Assembly: GCF_002099425.1 (NCBI RefSeq) | Contig: NW_018344285.1 | Span: forward strand, 1,535,001-1,599,000 | DNA: 64,000 nucleotides | Direction of reading: 5' to 3' | DNA from: Phascolarctos cinereus | Taxonomy: Eukaryota; Chordata; Mammalia; Diprotodontia; Phascolarctidae | Part shown: positions 10,899 through 22,200 of the stretch, in pieces | Layout of the letters: each line of letters starts with the position of its first letter | Position numbering within the stretch: the stretch's first letter is position 1 | Made by a program: the position numbers and the translations under genes | The notes under the pieces: generated by a model | What the model saw: the letters and a program-made list of their open reading frames with translations, nothing else | Database searches by the model: none | Told to the model about the DNA's origin: nothing

Positions 10899-13800
10899 TA
10901 AGGATACAATAAAATGGATGTTTCCATGTGCTAATCACAGTAACAGTTACTAGAAAGATGATTTTTCCATAGCTGATAAATTGATTGACCACTACAGGTC
11001 AGATTGAGATAGTTCAGTCTTTTTTCTAAATTTTACATCTTACAGCAGAGATTTTGGTAACTGGGTAACACTAAGTGTACCCTCAAATCAACTTAATATG
11101 TAAAATGTGTGTTTAAAATATATGTAAAAATAATACAAATTTTAAACAAGATAAATCTATTTGAACAGAAAGAAATATCCCGGCATACTGTGTGGTGATG
11201 CTGAAAAAACTATTACTCAGAACATGGAACAAAAAGGGCCAACAGTGGCCACTAATGAGTTTAGTTGATGTTCTGATTAATGGGGAAAGGGCAAAAACAG
11301 AATGCCATGTGGCAGCTTACTTGATTAACTAGTTATTCTTGCTAGCTAGGTGCTCAGATAAGTTGTTTCTACTATATTGGAAGACTGAATGTGCTATCAA
11401 AATATAAATGTGCCAACTTTTAAACTGCACAGTCTTTTAAAATCATGATAAAATGCTATCGTGCCCTCCAATTTTGGTGCCCTTGGGCAAAACCCTGCTC
11501 ACATCACCCTAGTTAGAGCTTTGTCTTCCAGCACCAGTGCAATGATTCTACAAAGATTAAGTTCTTAATAAAAGTTTGAGTACCCTATTGTACAGTAAAA
11601 ACGCCAATCATAAACAAAACAGAAAAAGACAAGGAACATGAGCTCCCCTATCAACTATGCAATGAATCAGAAAAAAAAATTATTTGATAAATTATATCAA
11701 AAAAGAATTTCTCAGGGGGAGGGTGCTGAAAAACCTAACAGAATGTTTGAGGAGCATCAATCTGCCACAGAATGAAAACAAAGTGAAACCTTACAGGCTA
11801 ATGGAATTCCAATGTACCTGAACCAGTTATTGAATATTTAAAGAGAACTGCCTAAATGCTTTACACTAGAAGTTAGTATTTATGCTCCTTGGTGATGTAG
11901 AATGTTATATTCTACTTCATGGTGAAGCCTGACTATTTAAAGGGGGAAAAAAAAGAAACCCTATGATGAAGCTTCAGTTGTAATATCATCATCATTTCCT
12001 CCTTGTCAGAATTATAGCCCAAGCATTCATTTTATTGCTCACAAGCAAATATTAACACCTTATGAAACTGGCTTATTGCCTTGAAACCTCTGTAAATAAA
12101 GCCCAAATGAAACTTTTATGGTGAGAAAGGTGTTATTACTTGTCAATCAGACCATGACAGTGCTCCTCACACACCAATAATGTAGCTTCTCTGTGTTAGT
12201 CTTTTTATAATATGTGGGGGAAAGGGGAAAGGAAATATAACAGCCGACATGCAAATATAGTCAGATTTTTAAATTGCCAACTGAACCCTTTATCTAAGGG
12301 TGAATACAATCTGGTAAGTATTTTTATTGATGTATCTGTTCATATTGGAAAAGTTATTTCCAAAGGTTAATTATTTATGCAACCCCTTTCACTTTGTGTC
12401 TGTCCTGCTGACTTGGAATTTCTTTTAGCACAATTTGACTTAAAAAACAAAACAAAAGAAAAACAAAAAAAAAAAAAACACCTGATCTTCTTTTCTGCGA
12501 AACATTCATAGTATATTAGCAACTGAAAAAGAGGGGACGTTGTATTTATGTTTTTTACTTATTCACTGGATGTATGCTTGAGTTCAAAGTTATATTCCTA
12601 TTTTTTCCAAGATTCAGATATTTTAGAAAATTTCAGAAACAAATTAAGTAAGAGTTTGGAATTATTATCCTCACATGAGCTTTTAGAACTAGCATAAGTA
12701 AACCTGAGTACTTCAGAAAACAAAATCTATTGGCATATTTCCTGGATCTGCTGGAATGGAATATCTGTTAGAATTCCCTTTCTCATTCTGTCCAAGGTTT
12801 CTGTCCTGCTGATTCCTATCTTGTTCTGACAGGTTGAGATAAAGGGCATTTCATGCGTGGATCATGAAGCAGCAGGGGAGTAGGAAAACCAGGTGGAGAG
12901 CTATGATTTAAGAAGTAAGATATGATTGTGATCACAAGGAAGGGAGAGGACCTGGGAAATACCCAGGATTTCATAGTTTAAAAAAATCAGAAAACTATAG
13001 CATCTTTGAGTTCTAAAGGATCTCTTGGAGGTCATCTATTCTACTTCCAAGAGAGGGAGTTAGTGGTAAGAGGTCAAATGTGTGGTGTGCGTTCAGAAAT
13101 TACATAGGCCCCAAAGAGAAAGGTGGACTTCGGTAGGAGACTCAGGAAATCTACCAATAGAGAAGGAATGAAATATAAATATCACATGAAAAAATGTATT
13201 ATACCCCATATCTAATAAAATAAACACAGACAAAACAAAATAAAACAACCCTGGCCAAATGAGACTGTGGATTTTCCCTAATTGTCAGAAACTAGAACCA
13301 AAAATGAATGGATGAATGAACAAGTGAATGAATGAACATATGTATCCTGTAGGACTCATATGTGACTTAGAATAGTGGTCTCTACAGTAGGGTGCACTCA
13401 TACAAGTGTGTGCAGGAAGAAAATATTAGTCATAATTTTCATCTGAAAATAAGGAAGATATTAAGCTTTATTAATGTGTAACATAAAGAATGAAATTGAC
13501 ATTTTCATTTGTTACATATGTCAGGCAGCAATACGATAGGTATGGAGAATGAATTATCCCAGGAAAAAAAAATGGAAGTTCCACAAAACAGAAAGATTGA
13601 CAGCAGTGCTTTCCTCCTCAATATTTTCAATACATTTTGAGTATTAAAAGTTATGGGTACTAGTCAAGTGAACTTACAGATCATAACATCTAATTTTTAA
13701 CTAAAGTATTCTTCAATAAGTGGACAAGTGGCTCAACAAAATTCTTGAAAAAACAACAACAACCACAACCTTATATTGAATATAGTTCTAATAATGGAAC

Positions 13801-14426
13801 ACAAGCAAAAAACATGAAAATGTCAAATGTGACATTTTTTTGGTCCTAGAATTATCTCTTCATAGAATGTATCATACGGTTAAAAAATGATGGTCTAGTC
13901 AGAACTATCAAGAAGTTAGTGAACAAATTTCAAAGTTATTGATAAGAGTATTTGAGAAAAAATATTTTATTTCCACTATCATTAACAAAGAACCTCTCCC
14001 TCAAGTCACATTAAGCTCTGAAAATACTAGTGGACAGTATGAACCCATTTATACATTAAGATTTTCCCATTCTAAGCCTTTATTTATTTATTTATTTGTT
14101 TTGCCAAAGTGGTATGGGACACCTATAAAAACATCTCTCACATTTGTACATGTAAAAATCTTGGAAGCAATTTTCTAATCTATTTTAAAATCTCCCAAAT
14201 GGATGCCGTTTCTAGCAGATTTCAAATCCATTTGTTAAAAATGTTAAAATGCAACAACTTACAATTAGCTTGCTAAGAATTGTAAATTTTTCCCAATAAA
14301 AAAGAAATTTTGCATAATCAGTGGATAGGAATGAAAAATGAGTAGTGTGATTTAATAAACACAGCTAACAATGCACTTGTTCTAATTGGATCTATGTATC
14401 TTTGTGAGGTATAATTTTCAGCTTCA
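10899..14426. other. Repeat-poor stretch
   Basis: No gene found. A short reverse MIR-like piece may lie at 12985-13040 ('ctcttggaggtcatctatt'). (GAAT)-like repeats lie at 13300-13340 and (TTTA)n at 14078-14097. Positions 11.9-12.45 kb read as unique sequence of mixed composition and are a weak candidate for conserved non-coding DNA. ORFs here are short and unremarkable. Confidence 0.4.
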
Positions 14427-14428
14427 GT

Positions 14429-14600
14429 TTCCTTCCTCCCTTCCTTCCTTCCTCCCTTCCTTCCTTCCTCCCTTCCTTCCTTCCTTCCTTCCTTCCTCCC
14501 TCCCTTCCTTCCTTCCTTCCTTCCTTCCTTCCTTCCTTCCTTCCTTCCTTCCTTCCTTCCTTCCTTCTTCTTTCCTTCCTTTCCTCTCCTCATCTCTCTC
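14429..14600. repeat. (TTCC)n microsatellite
   Basis: A long pyrimidine tract on the plus strand of TTCC units with CCTCCC interruptions. It is the source of three low-complexity ORFs on both strands at 14318-14699. As a pure polypurine/polypyrimidine tract it could form triplex DNA. Confidence 0.97.
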
Positions 14601-14705
14601 TTCTCTTAGATTTGTCACATCCTTATCTATTGGTGTTCTGAAGCTTGTCTTTAACCCCAAATCACTCTGGTGCTCATTGGTTGGAAGACAATAGGTCACA
14701 ACCCA

Positions 14706-15098
14706 AGCTCTACTTGTTCACTGTTGGGCCCCGATGGGCTCAGAATAAATGTATACAGCAATTATTTCTGTTTTGGCCAGAAACCCTGAGGATCTTGCCC
14801 TCCCAGATCATTTTTTTTAATTGAAGAAGTCATTCTCTGCCTCATTTCTTACTAGGCCTGAATCCCTGAATGGGCACTGCCTCAGTCAAACTGAGACCTG
14901 TTAAAAACCTTAGCTTGAAAAGGCCCCACTGCATCCGGGACCATCTCCAGTTGTCCTGGTCTATATCTGACCACTGAACCCAGATGGCTCCAGGGGAGAA
15001 AATGAGGCTGGTGACTTTGCACAGCTCTTCCTCACTTAAATCCAATTCATTTGCACATCATAGCATCACCTCCCTGATGTCATGGTCCTCTTTGAAAA
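14706..15098 (+). mobile_element. RTE-type marsupial SINE, interrupted
   Basis: I recall this family by 'ggcctgaatccctgaatggg', 'ccatctccagttgtcctgg', 'tgacttgcacag'-like words and the end 'cctccctgatgtcatggtcc'. Such SINEs end in an RTE-like 'gaaggacaaacaacaa' tail. Here the tail is displaced to 16590-16618 ('gagaatgaaggacaaaagaa' and then CAA repeats) because a HAL1 element sits between. The left edge is uncertain. The SINE also supplies the ATG of the following ORF. Confidence 0.65.
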
Positions 15099-15780
15099 AC
15101 TGGGAAGAAAAATGAGAGTGATGCAAGAAAATCATGAAAAACAAGTCAACAGCTTGCTGAAGGAGACCCAAAAAAATACTGAAGAAAATAGCACCTTAAA
15201 AAATAGCCTAACCAAAATGGCAAAAGAGGTCCAAAAAGCCAAGGAGGAGAAAAATGCCCTAAAAAGAAAAATTGGCCAAATGGAAAAGGAAGTCCAAAAG
15301 ATTACTGAAGAGAATGCTTCCTTAAAAATTAGAATAGAGCAATTGGAAACCAGTGACTTTATAAGAAATCACGACACAGTAGAACAAATCCAAGAGAATG
15401 AAAACTTAGAAAATAAAGTGAAATATCTCATTAGAAAAACAACTGACCTGGAAAATAGATCCAGGAGAGAGAATTTAAAAATTACTGGACTATCTGAAAG
15501 CCATGATCAAAAAAAGAGCCTAGACATCATCTTTCAAGAAATTATCAAGGAAAACTGCCCTGATATAGTAGAACCAGAGGGCAAAATAGAAATTGAAAGA
15601 ATCCACAGATCTCCTCCTGAAAGAGATCCCCAAAGGAAAACTCCTAGGAATATCATAGCCAAATTCCAGAGTTCCCAGGTCAAGGAGAAAATATTACAAG
15701 CTGCCAGGAGGAAACAGTTCAAGTACTGTGGAAATGCAATCAGGATAACACAAGATGAAGGGGTCATATCTGGAGAATAA
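15082..15780 (+). CDS. HAL1 ORF1p-like protein with a SINE-derived start
   Basis: An open frame of 232 codons in a 'half-L1' element. Known L1 ORF1p is an RNA-binding trimeric coiled-coil protein that packages L1 RNA. Residues 1-5 (MVLFE) come from the upstream SINE; the HAL1 frame begins at about residue 6, and the next Met is residue 11. Residues about 12-90 form a charged coiled coil with a 21-residue period (units start near residues 38, 59 and 80). Residues about 125-225 are the RRM-like domain: RRENLKITGL at 129-138 and the block FQSSQVKEKILQAARRKQFK at 195-214. The usual C-terminal domain is missing: after RITQD the frame runs six residues into 3' sequence and stops. Absence of stops suggests a fairly young insertion. 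Without an L1 promoter, expression is doubtful; it is probably an inert fossil. The frame is certain, a function is not. Confidence 0.7.
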   Translation: MVLFEKLGRKMRVMQENHEKQVNSLLKETQKNTEENSTLKNSLTKMAKEVQKAKEEKNALKRKIGQMEKEVQKITEENASLKIRIEQLETSDFIRNHDTVEQIQENENLENKVKYLIRKTTDLENRSRRENLKITGLSESHDQKKSLDIIFQEIIKENCPDIVEPEGKIEIERIHRSPPERDPQRKTPRNIIAKFQSSQVKEKILQAARRKQFKYCGNAIRITQDEGVISGE

Positions 15781-16589
15781 AATTAAGGGGTGAGAGAGGA
15801 TTATACTAGGAGAAGAAGAAAGGGAGAGGTAGAATGGGGTAAATTATCTCACAAAAAAAAACAGAAAAGTCTCTTACAATGGAGGGGAAGAGGGTGAAGT
15901 TGAGAGGGAATGAGTGAATCTTATTCTCATAGGATTTGGCTTAAGGAGGGAATAACATACACATTCAATTGAGTATGGAAATCTGTCTTACCTTACAGGA
16001 AAATAGGAGGAGAAGGGGGATAAGAAAGCAGGGGGGTGATAGAGAGGAGGGCAGATTGGGAAAGGGGGTAATCAGAAGTAAATACTTCTGAGGAGGGACA
16101 GGGTCAAAAGAAAGAATACAATAAATGGGAGGGCAAGATAGGATTAAGGGAAATAGAGTTAGTTTTTCACAACATGTCTACTATGGAAGTGTTTTGCATA
16201 ACTGCACATGTACGACCTATATTGAGTTGCTTGCCTTTTCAATGAGAGTGGGTGGGGAGGGAGGAAGAGAGAAAATGTGAAACCTAAAGTTTTAAAAACA
16301 TATGTTTAAAAAAAATCTTTTCACATGCTACTGGGAAACAAGAAATACAGGAAATAGAGTACGGAAGTCTATCCTGCCCTACAGGAAAATAGAACGGGAA
16401 GGGGATAAGAGAAGGGGGAAGAGATAGAAGAGAGGACCAACTAGGGGAAGGGATATTCAGAATGCATGCCATCTTGGGGTGGGGGGGAGGGGCGGGATGG
16501 GGTAAAAATTTGGAACTCAAAACCTTGTGGAAGTGAATGTTGAAAATTAAAAATAAATAAATTTATAAAAAAATAAAAATTAAAAAAAG
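15095..16589 (+). mobile_element. HAL1 (half-L1), 5'-truncated
   Basis: This element has an ORF1-like frame but no reverse transcriptase. It starts inside the coiled-coil coding region. After ORF1 it runs into a G- and A-rich block (15790-16140), the L1-like 3' segment 'gtttttcacaacatgtctac' with 'ttgagttgcttgccttttc', a second purine-rich block (16345-16500) and an A-rich tail with AATAAA words (16545-16589). The 3' segment matches the L1 3' end at about 57.2 kb, so HAL1 and L1 share it. It lies inside the RTE-type SINE whose tail resumes at 16590. Confidence 0.75.
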
Positions 16590-16618
16590 GAGAATGAAGG
16601 ACAAAAGAACAACAACAA
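16590..16618 (+). mobile_element. Displaced tail of the RTE-type SINE
   Basis: 'gagaatgaaggacaaaagaa' followed by CAA repeats completes the SINE that breaks off at 15098. The short shared word gaaaa/gagaa on both sides of HAL1 may be its target duplication. Confidence 0.6.
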
Positions 16619-18180
16619 TCATTTTCAGCTATGAAAGCTAACTCTGAACACCTGAAAGATCTACATAATATCATTATTTTTTAAAAATCTATCCTGGCAT
16701 TTGTCCAGCCGACTAAGGTACAATCTACTACTGAGAAACTGTACTTGTTTCCATATCTTTTTGCTCAGAACTTAGACTCAGACCTTTGAGTTATTATATT
16801 ATAAAACACTAAATTATTTTTTCAATAAAGTTTATTAAATCTCATTGCTCAGTGAGAGAAATGGTACAAAAATAGTATATACCTTTAATAGGGAAATAAT
16901 ATGCATATTTAAATATTTATTTCATATTTGTCATAAATTTTTAAAATGTTTTATAATGTACATGTTATAGTAGTACAATAATACATGCATGTAATTTATA
17001 AATAAATATAAATATGTTGGAAGTACATGCTCCAAATTTTTAAATGATGTGAAATATGGTCAAAGAAAGAAAGAAAGAATCTCTATTCACAATGAGTTGA
17101 CATTCTACTAGGGGACAGAAGTAGATAAAAAAAATCATATCTATGTATATACATATACAAATGAGTATATATGTATGTGTACATATACATAGAGAAAATT
17201 CATTTATTCATTTAATCCTCATAAAAACCATTCCATTACTGAATAAAAATGATTAAATCAATCAATAAAGAAAAAGCCTGAGCTGCACCTGAAGTGACAA
17301 AGAGAACATGAGGAACCAGAATTCAATTTAATTAGTGACCTGCTGTGCATATGTTACTGCTAGTTACTGTAATTATTCAGGTCAAATTTACCATGAAGTC
17401 TCCATGACCACAGTTGACAATCTGCAGGGTGAGGATGCCAGTGGAAACCCAGCAATACTGGAACAAAAGAATAAAGAACCTATAATAGTTTTAGAAGGAG
17501 GTTAACAACACATAGAGTTCAAAAGGTAAAGAAATATGTCCTTAGATACATTGAAGCTACGGGTGATAAGAAAGCAATACAATCTCAACATGGAGATAGA
17601 ACAGTAACCCACAGCCAAAAGAATGGTCATTGAAAAATGTAGTAGGAACATAGTGTTTTCTTGGTTGTATCTTGGTTGTTCTTAGCTACAAAAGGGCTAA
17701 AGCCATTTTGTGGTATGCACTTAAGTCTGGTCAATGGGGGAGGGAGGGTTGGGAATACTGTTCCCAAACACAGGGTTACCCAGGCTCAAAAAAAAAAAAG
17801 TTTATTTGAACAGACAAAAGGAAGGTCAAAGGCAAGGTCTGAGTGTTATTGTTCAGTGAATTGCCTGTGTTTGGGCTTTCAAACCCTAACATGAAGAACT
17901 CATTCACCTTGACTATGTCTCTTAATCAGTGGGAGTCTGGTTTGCTACCATTTTCCCACAGAGACAGCCAGAATAATCAGCAAATGAATAGAATAGAATT
18001 TTACAGATGAGCTTTTGGGCACCCATCAACACTATATGGAACATTTGATCTGGCAGAGAAAATGCTGCTCTACCCCAATAAGTTATCTCCCATGAGTATA
18101 TTAATATTATGAAGTAAAATTTTCTGGGTACTAGATCAGCATAGATAACTTTGTTTCACGATATTCAGATTACTGTTATT
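16619..18180. other. No recognisable gene; AT-rich
   Basis: Very AT-rich at 16780-17060. There is a short (AAAG)n at 17062-17080 and a TATG/TACA-type patch at 17140-17195. The 77-aa ORF at 17661-17894 spans a poly-A run and shows no family resemblance. Confidence 0.35.
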
Positions 18181-18194
18181 GAGCAGTTTGGACA

Positions 18195-18500
18195 GGAAGA
18201 TGAATGTTTCCCAAAGTTGTTTTATCACTGTCATGGAGTAGGTCTGACATAGACTCCAGATGTAATGGAAATTGTAATGGATGTGAAGTACTCCAGAGAC
18301 TCTTATTTGTTGATGATACTGTACTGATTGTATCATATACTAGATTACTACAGTGTCTCCTTAATGAGATTCATAGTAATTTTTAGAAGTTCTACGTAAG
18401 TACCCACACAAGAAGAAACAAGTGGATGAAGATTGCTTGTTATCTATTGTCAAGGCTATTTCATGTGTTTTATGGACAGCCCACATGGGCTTAATAATTT
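18195..18500 (+). mobile_element. RTE-type LINE reverse-transcriptase fragment
   Basis: The frame at 18204-18386 contains LLFVDDTVLI, the YxDD reverse-transcriptase motif with its flanks, then LLQCLLNEIHSN. This is the pattern of RTE-type elements (F/YADDTVL followed by LQ.LLNE). Upstream FPKVVLSLSW resembles the RTE ISPKLFT-LE segment, and downstream RNKWMK followed by GQP resembles KTKWMKN...GQP. The frame is open for only 60 codons, so this is a decayed copy. Confidence 0.65.
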
Positions 18501-18879
18501 TTATTCCCTTCATTTACTTATTAAAAGCAAAAAAACCCAAACAAAGAGTAGCTGCATTAAAAAAGTGAATGCAAATAATTGACCTAAGAATCCTGATGGA
18601 GTTTTAGAGTAAATGAATGGAAAAAAAAAGTTTTGATGTTTTATGCATTGAAAATAATTAATTTAATTATTACTATTATCTAGTGAAGTTTAGGTTTTTT
18701 TAATTATATTTAACATTGTTTCTTTAAAAATTCATTTGTTTTTTTTTCTCTCTACACATATGTAGTACACAAATACCACAGTAGTGACCTGGAGATGACA
18801 ATGTGTAATTTTCAAAATGATGTGAACTGATAGTTTTCAAAAAGAAAGTAAAAATTAAGAACCACTTGAAACAAAATTT

Positions 18880-19110
18880 TCAATTTCCCTAGTAATCAAA
18901 GAGATAAAAATTAAAATAACTTTGAAGTACCACTACATACTTCAATTTTGCAAAGATAATTATAAGCAATAAACCTCTGTAGTAGCAGGGTTATGAAAAA
19001 ACAGCTCTACTCATTTATTGTTGGTGAAATTGAAATCTTGTAGAATCTTTCTGGTGTGTAATCTTGGCAGTTTTCAGTAAAGGTTACTAAAACAATGATA
19101 TACTTTAACA
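18880..19110 (+). mobile_element. Diverged L1 3' fragment, sense
   Basis: 'ctagtaatcaaagagataaa' followed by 'ttgaagtaccactacatac' matches the L1 ORF2 end ('attagagaaatgcaaatt...gaggtaccac'), also present at about 55.85 kb. Confidence 0.6.
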
Positions 19111-19369
19111 CAATAATTTATTTGTTTAGACTACTAAATTGTCAGAATTGACAGCAAAACTTAAGACAGACACAGAGAGAGACAGACAGACAGACACAGA
19201 CAGAGAAACAGCGACAAAGAAGAGAAGAGAGAAGAGACCAGAAAAAGGAGGAAGAGGGGTGACTTTGTATAAAGTTGTTTATATCAAAAATCAACTAATT
19301 AATAAATCAAAAAGAATTTTTTTTTCTAAAGCACCTGTTATTTTCCTGGCAGATTGCTCTGCACTTAGA

Positions 19370-20100
19370 AATAAACAAAACAAAATGGAACAAAACCAAG
19401 TGAGATAATCTGCCCTTCAGAGGCTTACATTCTCCTATAGAATACAGCACCTTCATAAAAAGTAAACACAAGAACTATACAAAATAAATGCAAAATGATT
19501 TCAAGCAGTGATAACTGGAAAAATCAAGAAAAGACTTTTAAAGGATATAACTTGAAGTGAGCCTTCAGGTAGTCCAAGAGGTACAGGTGATGATGTAAAG
19601 CATTCCTGGCATAGAAGTTCAAGACAAAAACAGAAATGTAAGAGTAAAAATGTTGTGCAGGCAGAATAGCATGGAGGCCAGTGGGGCATCTGAGTCAAGA
19701 AGACCTGAGTTCAAATCTGGTCTGGGACACTAGCCATGTGACCCTGCGCAAGTCACTTAACCTTGTTTGTCTCTGTTTCCTCATCTGTAAAATGAGCTTG
19801 AGAAGGAAATGGCAAGCCACTACACTATCTTTGCCAAGAAAACCCCAAATGCAGTCACTAAGAGTAAGACAGGACTGAACAACAGAATTTTGGCTGGAGC
19901 ATGGAATGTGTGAGGGACATTAAAATGTAAACAACCTGGAAAGAGAAATTATAGTCAGATTGTTAGCTGGCATTAAATGTCAAAAAAGAGGAGTCTATAT
20001 TTTATCTTAGATGCAAAGGCCTAAGCAAGAACAGTTTTGGTATGAGGAGTTACATAGGAATAGATGAACAAGATGTCAAGGAGGTAAAATGGACATGAAT
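19370..20100 (-). mobile_element. L2 LINE, reverse, split by Mar1
   Basis: Left part 19370-19660 ('gaggcttacattctcctata', 'cattcctggcatagaag') and right part 19892-20100 ('ggctggagcatggaatgtg', 'gcattaaatgtcaaaaaag', 'gtctatattttatcttag') are consecutive parts of L2 read backwards. The Mar1 SINE at 19664-19891 interrupts it, so L2 is older than Mar1 here. Confidence 0.7.
19664..19891 (+). mobile_element. Mar1-type SINE
   Basis: 'aagacctgagttcaaatctg', 'gcaagtcacttaaccttg', 'cctcatctgtaaaatgagc', 'tttgccaagaaaaccccaaa' and 'aagacaggactgaacaac' follow in order. Head diverged. Inserted within a reverse L2. Confidence 0.85.
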
Positions 20101-20200
20101 TGGCTCAAATATGAGAAATGAGTTAGAGACTCAACACTGTTGTTCAGGTTGTAAACAGGAAGAATAGGGGTGTATCTGTCAGAGAAATAACAGTATTATG

Positions 20201-20242
20201 TATAATAATGATAATAATAATAACAATAATAATAATAATAAA
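20201..20242. repeat. (AAT)n microsatellite
   Basis: ATAATA units with GATA and AACA interruptions. Confidence 0.9.
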
Positions 20243-20244
20243 CA

Positions 20245-20440
20245 CCTGAAACCCACCTAACTGTCCAACAATGGGGGATAGTTAAATATATTTTGTGACA
20301 CTGATATAATGGAACATTATATTATAAAGAAGCTGAGATGGAGTATTGTAAAGCAACAAACACAAATATAAAATCTATTATTAAGTAAAATGAAAGAACA
20401 AGAGCAGAGACAGAACGGAGAGTATTCTTATTTTGATCAC
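20245..20440 (+). mobile_element. L1 3' fragment, sense
   Basis: 'aactgtccaacaatggggga', then 'gatataatggaacattata', and a later AAAATGAAAGAACAAGAGCAG resembling the L1 'agtgaaatgagcagaacc' segment. Diverged. Confidence 0.5.
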
Positions 20441-20629
20441 CTGAAGAAAAATGAATGAAAATGAATGAATTAAAAAATTCTCATAACTGCCCCACACATA
20501 CATGCATGTTTTTAAAAAGAGAAATTAAAGTGTTATAATTTTATATTCATTTAAATGAATCAGATAAACATATCACTGTATTGATTACATTTTTGATTAT
20601 TGTTAAATTTGTTTTTTTTATTTCATTTT

Positions 20630-20750
20630 TAAACCAGACCTATGATTTCTTTAGCATGGGGAACTCCCAATGAGTAAGGTCCCCTTTCTGATAAAGAAAG
20701 CTATATCCACTCTGGAATTAATGAACTTAGAGAATCACCTATGATATTAA
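20630..20750 (-). mobile_element. MIR3-like marsupial SINE tail, reverse
   Basis: 'tagcatggggaactcccaat' and 'aacttagagaatcacctat' match the reverse of the tail seen at 38.93-39.03 kb. Confidence 0.5.
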
Positions 20751-22195
20751 TAAGTTAAGTCATCAGCCCAAATCATAAAACTAATATATTTTACAACCAA
20801 AACTCTTCCTGGCTGCAGCTGGCTCCCTATACATATACCATCAGTGGAAATAGCAGATTCATATAGGAAGCAGCAAATGCATGTGATCAAGGCACATTCA
20901 TGGAGAGGTATGCAAATGGTAAACATGTTTTGGAAGATCAAGTCATGTTCTGACAAAGAAGGGCCACTGATGTCATCTGGTGATGTCAACATCCTGCTCT
21001 TACTTGACTTGTCACTCTTGGTCTCTTCCAAACACTGCTTTCCTGGACACTTACTTTCTGCCAGATAGTTTCTGGCTTGCATTACTCTACCAGATGCTGC
21101 CATACTTAGTTTCTGCCAGTGGTGTATCTCTTCTGGATGCATATGAATGAATACTGCTTTGTTGGACACATGGTATCTGCCACACAATGCCAAGTGAAAC
21201 CCCAGTAGGCACACACATGTGGTGTTTCTTTCTATTTCTAGCTTCTGACTTAAGCTAAAGCCATTGCCTATCTATTTGTTATAAGACAATGAGGTTCTGC
21301 TATGCTCTTTCAGTTCAAAATCTAGAGGGTTTGTTGCTTTTTTTTAAACTGTTTTAGGAAAGCAGTTTCCCTCAGAAGACCAACAAGGCAGGTGGCCCTT
21401 GGTGGGAATGAATAGACAGGTTAGCTGTAGCTAACTTTTTTTTTTTTTTGCTTACAGAGTGAAGAATCTGGCTTGTTACCTTTGGAGTCTTAACTTTGAG
21501 GCCTGGAAGTTCTAGGAAATTCTTGGTTCCTGGTGCCAAACTCTTTAGGATAAAGAGGAGAATCATCCCTGGCAAATGCAGAAACATGTAGTGTTGTGTG
21601 ACTAGAAAGAAAACTATCACAAATGGAGAATTGTTAATTTAGAACAATATAATGAAAACCTTAAGAAATAGATGAGACAAAACAAAAGAGGACTGCTCAG
21701 GTAGTAGGGCCAATAAGCAACTAATGGACCAACCACATGTTCACTAGCAGATATATTGAGACATACAAAACGGTCTCCTGCATTTGTGTGTACTTTCTGT
21801 GGCAGATATATGGAGGAATTAATACAAGATACAAAGCATGAAGAGGCATATGTAGGTTGCAATTTATACCAGTGGAGGGAGTGCCCTCATAGATTTAATC
21901 ATAAGTCCATAGAATTGTTATATTTTATTAATTAAGCCCAGGATACCTGAGATACTGTTAAACCCTATAAATTGTCACCCTTTGTAATCTCTACTGTTTG
22001 TCTGAAATTATAGAAAATGCATTGGCAATCTAGAAAGAGTTGGGCAGCAAATACCCTAACCTGCAAGCCACCAGATTGCTACGAGTTAACCACTTCAACA
22101 TCTTAACTATACCCAGGAAGTCATTAGTGTTGAAGTGTAACTTATCCATGCTGCTATTAACTTAACAACTTAGTTAACTGAAAAGCACAATAGAA
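20751..22195. other. Unrecognised stretch
   Basis: No repeat family recognised. The minus-strand ORF of 155 aa at 20747-21214 is the longest unexplained frame here. It has many Cys and Ser residues and no motif, repeat or signal I recognise, and I judge it chance. The words 'tttctgccag' at about 21055 and 21110 hint at an internal duplication. Confidence 0.35.
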
Positions 22196-22200
22196 TTTTT

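Noticed and set aside
14318-14699. Three ORFs of 91-102 aa on both strands
   Set aside because: They are translations of the TTCC microsatellite (Gly-Arg-Lys-Glu or Leu-Pro-Ser-Phe repeats), not genes.
20747-21214. 155-aa minus-strand ORF
   Set aside because: No motif, signal peptide or family resemblance. Cys/Ser-rich text in an AT-rich region; a chance frame is the simplest account.
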